Assembly: GCA_947254375.1 (NCBI GenBank)
Contig: CAMYCF010000001.1
Span: 310,001-374,000, forward strand
Direction: 5' to 3'
DNA from: an uncultured Mobilibacterium sp.
GTDB taxonomy: Bacteria > Bacillota > Clostridia > Peptostreptococcales > Anaerovoracaceae
Length of the DNA stretch: 64,000 nucleotides
Shown: positions 8,825 through 16,006 of the stretch, in pieces
Position numbering within the stretch: the first letter of the stretch is position 1
How the letters are laid out: each line of letters begins with the position of its first letter
Translations under genes and position numbers: made by a program
Notes under the pieces: model-generated
Database searches by the model: none
What the model was told of the DNA's origin: nothing
The model's input: only the letters and a program-made list of their open reading frames with translations

Positions 8825-9438
8825 TCCGAAATATCCTTCCCTTCCTCATCGGAAATATAGTTTTCTTTTACCGCGACATCTAAGAGGGTGTCGATCCGGC
8901 AGAGGCTGAGCTTTTCAACCCCGGCATCCGCAAAGGCCTTCTCCGCCTTGTCCGTACCGTATGTAAAAATGCTGATGACGCCGAGCACGTCCGCGCCTTC
9001 CTCCCTTAACGCTTCCACGACTTCGATCGAAGACATGCCGGTCGATATGAGGTCCTCTATGACGACGACTTTATCGCCTTTATCGAGCTTTCCTTCGATG
9101 CGGTTCTGCCGTCCGTGACCTTTTTTGCCGCTCCTGACGTACCCTATAGGGATGCCGAGGATGTGCGCCGCTATCGCCGCGTGGGCTATGCCTGCGGTCG
9201 CTGTTCCCATTATCTTGTCGCACTCGGGATAGGCTTCACTGACGGCTTCCGCCATGGCCTTCTCAACGAGATCCCTTACCTCGGGCGCCGTTAGGATCAG
9301 TCTGTTGTCGCAGTAGATCGGGCTTTTTATCCCGCTCGCCCAGGTAAAAGGCTCCTTCGGGCTCAGAAAAACGGCTTTTATGCCGAGGAGCCCCTTCGCT
9401 ATTTCTTTTTCTCTCTCAATGTTTCTTTCGATCACCAA
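8806..9438 (-). CDS. pyrE: Orotate phosphoribosyltransferase
   Basis: Converts orotate and PRPP to orotidine monophosphate. The 210-residue protein has the PRPP-binding motif VVIEDLISTG at 125-134 and the flexible loop with KKGHGRQNRIEG. The likely start is a TTG at 9436-9438, five bases after GGAGG; an ATG inside the same stretch is out of frame. It lies between pyrF and pyrB in the operon. Confidence 0.97.
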   Translation of the reverse strand: MVIERNIEREKEIAKGLLGIKAVFLSPKEPFTWASGIKSPIYCDNRLILTAPEVRDLVEKAMAEAVSEAYPECDKIMGTATAGIAHAAIAAHILGIPIGYVRSGKKGHGRQNRIEGKLDKGDKVVVIEDLISTGMSSIEVVEALREEGADVLGVISIFTYGTDKAEKAFADAGVEKLSLCRIDTLLDVAVKENYISDEEGKDISEWIKGI

Positions 9439-9480
9439 AGCATCCTCCGTACTTTATTTATCTTTGTTCCGTAGTTATCT

Positions 9481-10191
9481 TTATTCCGTGCACCTGCGGT
9501 ACGCTTCCGCAGGGTCTTCCGCGCGCGTTATGCTCCGTCCTATCACCATGTAGTCCGTTCCGAGCTCGCGGGCCTTCCCCGGAGTCACGACGCGGCTCTG
9601 ATCGCCCTTCGCATCTCCCGCAAGCCTTATCCCCGGCGTCACGGTCAGAAAATCCTCTCCGACTTTTCCGTGTATCAGCGGCGCCTCAAGTGCGGAACAT
9701 ACGACGCCGTCGAGCCCCGCATCGCGCGCCGTCTTCGCATATTTTACGACGACGTCTTCGAGCGGACCCGGTATCAGTATCTCTTCGTTCATCACCCTGT
9801 TATCGGTAGATGTCAGCTGAGTCACGGCTATGAGGAGCGGTCTTTCCGCCTTCCCGGCTTCGCGCGCCCCCTCTTCAAGGCCCTCTGCCGCCGCCTTCAG
9901 CATCGCCGTTCCTCCCGCGGCGTGGACGTTGACCATGTCGACTCCCGATCCCGCGAGCACCTTCATAGCGCTTTTTACCGTGTTCGGTATGTCGTGCAGT
10001 TTAAGGTCGAGAAAAACCCTGTGCCCTCTCGCCTTTATTTCTTTTATTATCTCCGGCCCTTCCGCGTAAAAAAGTTCCATCCCGACTTTTACATACACGG
10101 GCTCATCGAACGCCTCTAAAAATTTCAGAGCCTTTTCCCCGCGCGGAAAGTCGAGCGCTATTATCGGCTGTCCTTTTTGTTCCGTCATCAC
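9481..10191 (-). CDS. pyrF: Orotidine 5'-phosphate decarboxylase
   Basis: Decarboxylates OMP to UMP, the last step of de novo UMP synthesis. The 236-residue barrel shows the catalytic D62-x-K64-x-x-D68 array in LDLKLHDIPNT. The frame opens GTG-ATG; GGGAG is six bases before the GTG and nine before the ATG, so either may be used. It is the fourth gene of the pyr operon. Confidence 0.97.
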   Translation of the reverse strand: MMTEQKGQPIIALDFPRGEKALKFLEAFDEPVYVKVGMELFYAEGPEIIKEIKARGHRVFLDLKLHDIPNTVKSAMKVLAGSGVDMVNVHAAGGTAMLKAAAEGLEEGAREAGKAERPLLIAVTQLTSTDNRVMNEEILIPGPLEDVVVKYAKTARDAGLDGVVCSALEAPLIHGKVGEDFLTVTPGIRLAGDAKGDQSRVVTPGKARELGTDYMVIGRSITRAEDPAEAYRRCTE

Positions 10192-10211
10192 ATCTTTCTC
10201 CCGATCGTTCT

Positions 10212-11231
10212 TTAAACTATGCCCCTTATCTCATCGTAAGAGAATATGTCAAGCTCAAGCATGCGGTGTCTGAGCTGCTCTATTATGCGCTGGCAGGCCC
10301 ACGGATCCGCGAGGTTCGCCGAGCCGATCTGGACCGCGCTCGCCCCCGCCATGATCATTTCGATGACGTCATCTACATCGCTTATCCCGCCGATCCCGAT
10401 TATAGGTATGTCGACGGCGTGATAAACTTCGTTGACCATCCGAAGCGCGATGGGTTTTATCGCAGGTCCGGAAAGGCCCGCATACTTTTCGTGCGTTATC
10501 GTGCGGCGCGTCCTGACGTCTATCCTCATCGCCTTGAAATTGTTTATCATGCTTATGCCGTCCGCGCCGGCATCTTCACAGGCTTTCGCGACGACCCTTA
10601 TATCCGTGACATTCGGAGTAAGCTTCATGAACACCGGCTTTGAAGTGGCCTTTTTGACAGCGGCCGTTATCTCAGCGGCTTTCGCAGGATCGGCTCCGAA
10701 TGCCGAACCGCCTTCCGACACGTTAGGGCAACTGATGTTCGCCTCTATCGCGGTCACGTAATCGAGTTCGTCGATCCTCTTCGCGACCTCGGCGTATTCA
10801 TTCACGGAAAATCCGCTTATATTTACTATTATCGGGCCCTTGTATACTTTTCTGAGTTCCGGCAATTCCTCCGAGACGACGCTGTCGATGCCCGGATTCT
10901 GGAGCCCTATCGAATTGAGCATCCCGGAATCGCACTCCGCTATTCGCGGGAGCTCGTTTCCGTACCGTGGCTCTGCGGTGACGCTCTTTGTGACAATAGC
11001 TCCGAGCATGTTTATGTCGTAGAGGTCCGCGTATTCCATTCCGTATCCGAAGACACCGCTTGCCGGCATTATCGGGTTCTCAAGGTCAAATCCCGCCATG
11101 CTCACAGATGTATCGGGAATCAGTCTTTCGCCCGCGCAGGGCTGTGAATTTTCACCCGCCTGCACGCTGTCATTTATCTGTTCGCCCGCGCCTGCCTGTT
11201 CGTCCATCGGACATTCCGTTTCTTTTACCAT
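10212..11231 (-). CDS. pyrD: Dihydroorotate dehydrogenase B, catalytic subunit
   Basis: Class 1B enzyme that oxidises dihydroorotate to orotate with FMN and passes electrons through PyrK to NAD. The 339 residues include NPIMPASGVFG, the active-site cysteine in NISCPN, and C-terminal phosphate-binding glycines. About 38 extra residues precede the conserved domain; they are rich in Glu, Gln, Gly and Ser. The AGGTGA site just before ATG 11231 supports this extended start. It is transcribed right after pyrK. Confidence 0.95.
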   Translation of the reverse strand: MVKETECPMDEQAGAGEQINDSVQAGENSQPCAGERLIPDTSVSMAGFDLENPIMPASGVFGYGMEYADLYDINMLGAIVTKSVTAEPRYGNELPRIAECDSGMLNSIGLQNPGIDSVVSEELPELRKVYKGPIIVNISGFSVNEYAEVAKRIDELDYVTAIEANISCPNVSEGGSAFGADPAKAAEITAAVKKATSKPVFMKLTPNVTDIRVVAKACEDAGADGISMINNFKAMRIDVRTRRTITHEKYAGLSGPAIKPIALRMVNEVYHAVDIPIIGIGGISDVDDVIEMIMAGASAVQIGSANLADPWACQRIIEQLRHRMLELDIFSYDEIRGIV

Positions 11232-11239
11232 ATCTTCAC

Positions 11240-11983
11240 CTATTTCAGATCCTTCAGGTTTTCCCAGTCGACGGCGTTTTTATCGAATACGGGGCCTTCC
11301 TTGCAGACCCTCGAAAAACCGTCGGCCGTTTTTATCGAACATCCCATGCATGCTCCGAATCCGCACGCCATCCTCGCCTCCAGGCTGAACTGCCCCTCAT
11401 CGACTTTTTCCCGTAGAGAGCTCAGCATCGGGAGCGGCCCGCACGCACACGCGTATTCGCACGATTCGAAAGCGTCGGTCACGAGCCCCCTGCCGCCGTA
11501 GCTTCCGTCATTCGTCATCACCGCGACCTCATCGGAGAACCTCATGAATTCGTTCACGAAGAACATCTCCCTCACGTTGGTGTAGCCGAGCAGCACCTTG
11601 AAGCGCTTCCCCGCCATAACGAGCGACTGCGCGAGTCCGAGGAGCGGAGGTATGCCTATCCCGCCTCCTATCAGCATGGCGTCGTCGGGTATCCTGTCGA
11701 TGTCATAGCCGTTTCCGAGCCCCGTGAGCGCGTCGAGGAATTCGCCCTCTTTCATCGAGCTCATTATCTCCGTGCCCTCGCCGACGACTTTGTAGACGAG
11801 CGTATATCTGTCGCTGTCGAAAGTGCATACCGAGATCGGCCTTCTGAGGAATTTCCCCCTGACCGCCACCATCGCGAACTGGCCCGGATTTATAAAATTC
11901 ATGTCCTGGGTCTCGAGCGTCATCATGTAGATATCGCTCGTCAGCTTCTTGTTCTCTAAAATCCTGCTTATATATTCCTGCAT
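11240..11983 (-). CDS. pyrK: Dihydroorotate dehydrogenase B, electron-transfer subunit
   Basis: Carries FAD and a [2Fe-2S] cluster and links PyrD to NAD. The 247-residue protein has the flavin motif RPISVCTF, the nucleotide motif GGGIGIPP, and the C-terminal cluster cysteines in CGFGACMGC plus a fourth in SRVCKEG. PyrK beside PyrD identifies the NAD-dependent class 1B enzyme, as expected for an anaerobe. Confidence 0.97.
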   Translation of the reverse strand: MQEYISRILENKKLTSDIYMMTLETQDMNFINPGQFAMVAVRGKFLRRPISVCTFDSDRYTLVYKVVGEGTEIMSSMKEGEFLDALTGLGNGYDIDRIPDDAMLIGGGIGIPPLLGLAQSLVMAGKRFKVLLGYTNVREMFFVNEFMRFSDEVAVMTNDGSYGGRGLVTDAFESCEYACACGPLPMLSSLREKVDEGQFSLEARMACGFGACMGCSIKTADGFSRVCKEGPVFDKNAVDWENLKDLK

Positions 11984-11997
11984 TTGATCTCTCCGGC

Positions 11998-13203
11998 TTA
12001 TTGCTCCCGGTCTTCGAAAGTCAGCTTTCCGTCCATAAAAGTCATTTTTACCCTGCCGAAGACCTCCGCTCCGTCAAACGGCGTCCATTTTCCCATGGAT
12101 AAAAATGTCCCGCTGTCTATCCTGTATCTCACGTTCGGGTCGAATACGATAAAATCTTTCCCCTGCGCGATCCCGAATCTCTTCCTCGGTGCGACCGCCG
12201 TCATCTCGACGAGCCTCTCAAGTGTCATATCGCCGCTCTTCACAAGACCGCCGTAAAGTACCGGCATCGCGCAATCGAGTCCCGTCACGCCGTTCAGGCT
12301 CTTCGCAAAGCCCCTCGACTTCTCTTCGTCGCTGTGGGGCGCATGGTCGGTAGCTACCATGTCTATCGTTCCGTCTACAGCGCCTTCAACCAGCGCTTCC
12401 CTGTCCTTCGGCGTCTTGATCGGCGGATTCATCTTATACCTTCCGCCCTTCTCAGGGTACCTGTTCACCTCTCTCTCAACGATCCTGTCGTCGAGGAGCA
12501 GGTAGTGCGGTGCCGTCTCGCACGAAACGTTGACGCCGCTCTTCTTCGCGTCCCTTATTATCTCAACGCTCTCCTTCGTCGATATGTGGCAGACGTGGTA
12601 TCCCGCGCCGACCTCGTCGGCCAGTTTCACGTCGCGTTCTATCTGTCTCCACTCGCTCTCCCGCACCTTGCCCTGAGCGAGAAGTTCTTCGTCCTCGCAG
12701 TGTGCGACGATCAGCTTGCTAAGGGTCTTCGCCCTCTCCATAGCCTCGCGCATGAGGTCCCCCGCCTGAACGCCGAGCCCGTCGTCGGTAAAAGCTATGA
12801 CATAGGGCGCCATGGCTTCCATGTCCGAAAGCTTTCCCCTGCCCGACTGATCGCTCGTTATCGCTCCGTACGGTATGACTTTTACCGCGGCATCCCTCTC
12901 TATTATGTCGAGTTGCTTCTGAAGCGACGCCATGTCCGTCGGAGGCGGATCGAGGTTCGGCATGGCTCCGAGCACCGTATATCCGCCGCGCGCCGCCGCC
13001 ATCGTCCCCGTTTTTATCGTCTCCTTGTGACTTCCGCCCGGCTCCCTCAGATGCACGTGCACGTCGCAGAGCGCGGGTAAAATAATAGAGCTGCCGCAAT
13101 CGACAACTCTTCCGTCTTCGTTCGTATCTCCAAAAAAGAGGGCCTCGTTCTCACAGAACATGCCCTCATTGTATATCTTCCCACCTATAAGTTTCAAACT
13201 CAT
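11998..13203 (-). CDS. pyrC: Dihydroorotase
   Basis: A zinc amidohydrolase that closes carbamoyl aspartate to dihydroorotate. The 401-residue protein shows the metal motif D47-x-H49-x-H51 followed by LREPG, and a later ATDHAPH. It is the type I, roughly 400-residue form typical of Firmicutes. GGAGG precedes the ATG by four bases. It is the first gene of the pyrCKDFEBI operon; carA, carB and pyrR are not in the window. Confidence 0.97.
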   Translation of the reverse strand: MSLKLIGGKIYNEGMFCENEALFFGDTNEDGRVVDCGSSIILPALCDVHVHLREPGGSHKETIKTGTMAAARGGYTVLGAMPNLDPPPTDMASLQKQLDIIERDAAVKVIPYGAITSDQSGRGKLSDMEAMAPYVIAFTDDGLGVQAGDLMREAMERAKTLSKLIVAHCEDEELLAQGKVRESEWRQIERDVKLADEVGAGYHVCHISTKESVEIIRDAKKSGVNVSCETAPHYLLLDDRIVEREVNRYPEKGGRYKMNPPIKTPKDREALVEGAVDGTIDMVATDHAPHSDEEKSRGFAKSLNGVTGLDCAMPVLYGGLVKSGDMTLERLVEMTAVAPRKRFGIAQGKDFIVFDPNVRYRIDSGTFLSMGKWTPFDGAEVFGRVKMTFMDGKLTFEDREQ

Positions 13204-13274
13204 ACAGCCTCCAAGGCATCATTTGTTTCGCCGCGGTAAAATGCCGCAGCTTCGGTAACCATAATGACTATAAA

Positions 13275-13283
13275 ATTATACCA
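13275..13283 (-). promoter_or_regulatory. Extended -10 promoter of the pyr operon
   Basis: Minus strand TGG directly precedes TATAAT (13275-13280), an extended -10. No good -35 is visible at normal spacing. The leader to pyrC is about 65 bases. I see neither a PyrR-binding loop nor a T-tailed attenuator in it, so control by PyrR attenuation is not supported. Confidence 0.5.
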
Positions 13284-13324
13284 TTTTTTATCGCCGTTTT
13301 GTATGCGATTCGTGAAATATGCGG

Positions 13325-13358
13325 CAAAAAACAAAAATGTCCGAACTACTTCGGACAT
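13325..13358 (-). terminator. Terminator of the cold-shock gene
   Basis: Perfect nine-base stem ATGTCCGAA / TTCGGACAT (13337-13345 with 13350-13358) with a four-base loop, followed on the minus strand by TTTTTGTTTTTT. Confidence 0.92.
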
Positions 13359-13385
13359 CCCTGATCTTACTCATTTGTTTTGCTT

Positions 13386-13598
13386 TTACTCAGCGGGAAC
13401 TACGTTTGCAGCCCTGATTTTTCCGTCCTGATCCGGAACTTCTTCGATCTCGAAGGACACTTTCTGACCTTCCTTCAAAGTCCTGAATCCGTCGGATTGG
13501 ATGGCCGAGTAATGCACGAATACGTCTCCCTCACCCTCATCGTTTGAAATGAAGCCGTATCCTTTTTCGTTGTTGAACCACTTAACTGTGCCTTCCAT
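13386..13598 (-). CDS. CspA-family cold-shock protein
   Basis: A 70-residue single-domain nucleic-acid chaperone with RNP1 KGYGFI (12-17) and RNP2 VFVHY (26-30). It binds single-stranded RNA and prevents secondary structure. It lies downstream of iscU with an 86-base gap and its own strong terminator. I see no clear promoter in the gap, so it may be read from iscSU or from an unseen start. Confidence 0.96.
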   Translation of the reverse strand: MEGTVKWFNNEKGYGFISNDEGEGDVFVHYSAIQSDGFRTLKEGQKVSFEIEEVPDQDGKIRAANVVPAE

Positions 13599-13684
13599 GG
13601 GTTACCCCCTAATGATACTTTGAGAATGTCGCTCAACGACCTGTCTTTACAGCCTCCGTTCCAAGCCGCAAAACGACGCCTATA

Positions 13685-14101
13685 CTACTCCTCGTGAGGC
13701 TTGAAGTCTTTGATCTCAGGAGGAAGTTCCTTACCGGTCTTGTTGTAGTAATCTACAAGTGCCGCTTTTACGGCTTCTTCCGCCAAAACAGAACAGTGGA
13801 TCTTTCTGGCCGGCAGTCCGTCGAGTGCCTCGACGACCGCTTTATTTGAAAGCTCGAGAGCCTCCTGAACGCTTTTACCCTTGATCAATTCCGTCGCCAT
13901 CGAGCTCGTCGCGATCGCGGATCCGCAACCGAACGTCTGGAATTTTACATCCGTGATGATGTCGTTATCGATCTTGAGAAATATTTTCATGATGTCGCCG
14001 CATACCGGGTTTCCTACTTCGCCCACTCCGTCGGCATCCTCTATTACGCCTACATTCCTCGGATTCTGAAAATGATCCATTACCTTCTCGCTATATAACA
14101 T
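13685..14101 (-). CDS. iscU: Iron-sulfur cluster scaffold IscU/NifU type
   Basis: Scaffold on which [2Fe-2S] clusters are built from sulfur supplied by IscS. The 138-residue protein has the three ligand cysteines C34, C59 and C103 and the conserved D36 that controls cluster release. It lacks the SufU-type insert, so it is nearer the NifU/IscU group. Its start overlaps the end of iscS by about 11 bases, indicating coupled translation. Confidence 0.95.
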   Translation of the reverse strand: MLYSEKVMDHFQNPRNVGVIEDADGVGEVGNPVCGDIMKIFLKIDNDIITDVKFQTFGCGSAIATSSMATELIKGKSVQEALELSNKAVVEALDGLPARKIHCSVLAEEAVKAALVDYYNKTGKELPPEIKDFKPHEE

Positions 14102-15281
14102 GCTGTCTGTCTCCTCTCTCTAAGTCAGCCCAATACGGCGACATACTCCTTACCCTTTTTACCACTTCAGTTACCTGTTCTATTATGTAATCTACCTCTT
14201 CTTCGGTGTTGTCTTCTCCCAAACTGAATCTCAGCGATCCGTGCGCCACTTCGACCGGAAGTCCTATTCCGAGGAGGACGTGGCTCGGCTCAAGCGACTC
14301 GCTCGTGCACGCCGATCCCGACGAGCAGCAGATGCCCGCAGCGTCGAGGAACAGAAGCATCGATTCACCTTCTACGCCTTCGAACGAGAAGTTGACGTTG
14401 CCCGGAAGCCTCTTCACAGGGTCGCCGTTCAGCTTCGAATGAGGGATCTTCGAAAGGCCCGCGATCAGTCTGTCTCTAAGCGCCGAGACCTTCTTCGAAT
14501 TCTCTTCCATGTTTGCGATGCCTTCTTCGAGTGCAGCCGCCATGGATGCGATGCCCGGTACGTTCACCGTTCCCGCTCTCTTACCTCTCTCCTGAGCTCC
14601 GCCCTCTATTACATTCACGAGCTTTACGCCCTTTCTCGCATAGAGTACGCCCACGCCTTTAGGACCGTGGAATTTATGAGCAGAAAGCGAGAGCATATCG
14701 ATGTTCATCGCCTGTACGTCGACAGGAATGTGCGCTACCGCCTGTACGGCATCGGTGTGGAAGAGGACGCCCTTTTCCCTGCAGATCTTTCCGATCTCAG
14801 GTATAGGCTGGATCGCTCCCATCTCGTTGTTCGCAAACATTATGCTTACGAGAGCCGTGTCGTCCCTTATCGCGTCTTCGACCTTCTTGACGTCGACTAT
14901 ACCGTTCGATTCCGGTGAAAGAAGCGTTACCTCAAAGCCCTCTTTCTCTAATTTTTTGAGGGTGTGCAAAATCGCATGGTGCTCTATCGAAAGTGATATG
15001 AGGTGTTTCTTTCCTTTAGGTCCGAGGACCCTCGCCGCCGATAAAAGCGCCTGATTGTCCGCTTCGCTTCCGCCCGACGTAAAATATATCTCGTCCGGTC
15101 TCGCCGCGTTCAGCGCCTTCGCGACCTTTATCCTTGACTCGTCCAGCTTTTCCTGGGTCAACTGACCGTCGGTGTGCAGGCTGTTCGGGTTACCGTTATA
15201 GTTCTTCAGACACTCGATCATAGTGTCCATGGCTGTCTTACTCATATAAGTGGTGGCAGCATTGTCCGCATAAACTCTCAT
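14091..15281 (-). CDS. iscS: Cysteine desulfurase
   Basis: A PLP enzyme that removes sulfur from cysteine and hands it to IscU. The 396-residue protein has the PLP lysine K203 in SAHKFHGPKG, the substrate-loop cysteine C325 in SSGSACTS, and the NNEMGAIQP segment. AGGAGG precedes the ATG by five bases. It is transcribed from a promoter whose -35 lies within a 25-base palindrome (15350-15374), just downstream of the Rrf2-type regulator gene. Confidence 0.96.
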   Translation of the reverse strand: MRVYADNAATTYMSKTAMDTMIECLKNYNGNPNSLHTDGQLTQEKLDESRIKVAKALNAARPDEIYFTSGGSEADNQALLSAARVLGPKGKKHLISLSIEHHAILHTLKKLEKEGFEVTLLSPESNGIVDVKKVEDAIRDDTALVSIMFANNEMGAIQPIPEIGKICREKGVLFHTDAVQAVAHIPVDVQAMNIDMLSLSAHKFHGPKGVGVLYARKGVKLVNVIEGGAQERGKRAGTVNVPGIASMAAALEEGIANMEENSKKVSALRDRLIAGLSKIPHSKLNGDPVKRLPGNVNFSFEGVEGESMLLFLDAAGICCSSGSACTSESLEPSHVLLGIGLPVEVAHGSLRFSLGEDNTEEEVDYIIEQVTEVVKRVRSMSPYWADLERGDRQHVI

Positions 15282-15337
15282 GACGACCTCCTACCTTATC
15301 TATCTGAAAATAATGCTTTTTGTATTTTGCCACATAA

Positions 15338-15374
15338 AAAATACCACGTAACTCCTATTTAGTCAATAGGAGTT
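15338..15374 (-). promoter_or_regulatory. iscSU promoter with overlapping palindromic operator
   Basis: Minus strand -35 TTGACT (15361-15366), 17-base spacer, -10 TATTTT (15338-15343). The -35 is embedded in a perfect inverted repeat AACTCCTATT-N5-AATAGGAGTT (15350-15374). A protein bound there would block polymerase. The adjacent Rrf2/IscR-type gene is the obvious candidate. The hairpin has no immediate T run and is less likely to be a terminator. Confidence 0.65.
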
Positions 15375-15399
15375 TGAGCATTTTAAGTTTTTTCGCAAT

Positions 15400-15852
15400 T
15401 TATTTTGGCTCTATCTGTATCGATTCGAGCCCGTTGCCGTCGATTCCTTTACCGTCGATCAGATCCTGAAGCGTGACCGTTTCAAGATATTGTTCTATAA
15501 CGCTGTCCAGGCCCTTCCAAAGAGGCAGGGTCTTGCAACTTCCCGCTCTGTCGCACTCCATCTCGTTCGATTTGAGGCACTCCACCGGGGCCAAACTGCC
15601 CTCGGTCGTTTTGAGTATAGCGCCGACGTCGTATTCCGACGGCGATTTTACGAGGCGGTATCCTCCGTTTTTACCGCGCAGGCTCTTCAAAAATCCACCC
15701 TTATTCAGCATGGCAACGACCGCTTCCAGATATTTCATCGAAAGGCGCTGTCTCTCTGCGACCTCCGAAAGCGATATGTAGCCGTCCTCCTGATGCGTTG
15801 CAATGTCTATCATAACCATGAGCGCGTATCGCCCTTTAGTTGATATCATCAT
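15400..15852 (-). CDS. Rrf2 family iron-sulfur regulator (IscR-like)
   Basis: A winged-helix repressor that senses iron-sulfur cluster status. The 150-residue protein starts MMISTKGRYA, carries the Rrf2 recognition helix region YLEAVVAMLNKGGFLKS, and has C92, C100 and C106, the spacing of the IscR cluster triad. A long upstream reading extension is open but unsupported; ATG 15852 has AAAGGA ten bases before it. It lies directly upstream of iscS. A TATAAT at about 15900 is overlapped by CCTAT and ATAGG half-sites like those at iscS, which suggests autoregulation. Confidence 0.92.
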   Translation of the reverse strand: MMISTKGRYALMVMIDIATHQEDGYISLSEVAERQRLSMKYLEAVVAMLNKGGFLKSLRGKNGGYRLVKSPSEYDVGAILKTTEGSLAPVECLKSNEMECDRAGSCKTLPLWKGLDSVIEQYLETVTLQDLIDGKGIDGNGLESIQIEPK

Positions 15853-15894
15853 AATCGGGATGTCCTTTCTTCGGTGTGTCCAACTTTTCGCAAT

Positions 15895-15910
15895 TCCTAT
15901 TATAGCATAG
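15895..15910 (-). promoter_or_regulatory. Possible autoregulated -10 of the IscR-like gene
   Basis: Minus strand CCTAT-GCTATA-ATAGG contains TATAAT and shares half-sites with the iscS palindrome, with a spacing of six instead of seven bases. The best -35 (TTCACA) is 19 bases away, which is long, as is common at activated or repressed promoters. Confidence 0.4.
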
Positions 15911-15963
15911 GGCATTAGATCAGTGTGAATTTTATACAAAAAAATTTTAATTATTTGCGGGCG

Positions 15964-15991
15964 GCAATGCGGGCCGAAAGTCCCGCACTGC
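15964..15991 (-). terminator. Probable terminator hairpin after the ABC exporter gene
   Basis: GCAATGCGGG (15964-15973) pairs with CCCGCACTGC (15982-15991) with one mismatch. The T run lies about 20 bases farther, so efficiency is doubtful. Confidence 0.4.
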
Positions 15992-16006
15992 GCACACCCG
16001 ATTTTT

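Noticed and set aside
13204..13274. PyrR attenuator ahead of pyrC
   Set aside because: No PyrR loop and no T-tailed hairpin; only a weak GCGG/CCGC fold is present.
15350..15374. Palindrome as a terminator of the IscR-like gene
   Set aside because: No T run follows directly, and a promoter with ideal spacing overlaps it, so an operator fits better. A dual role is possible.
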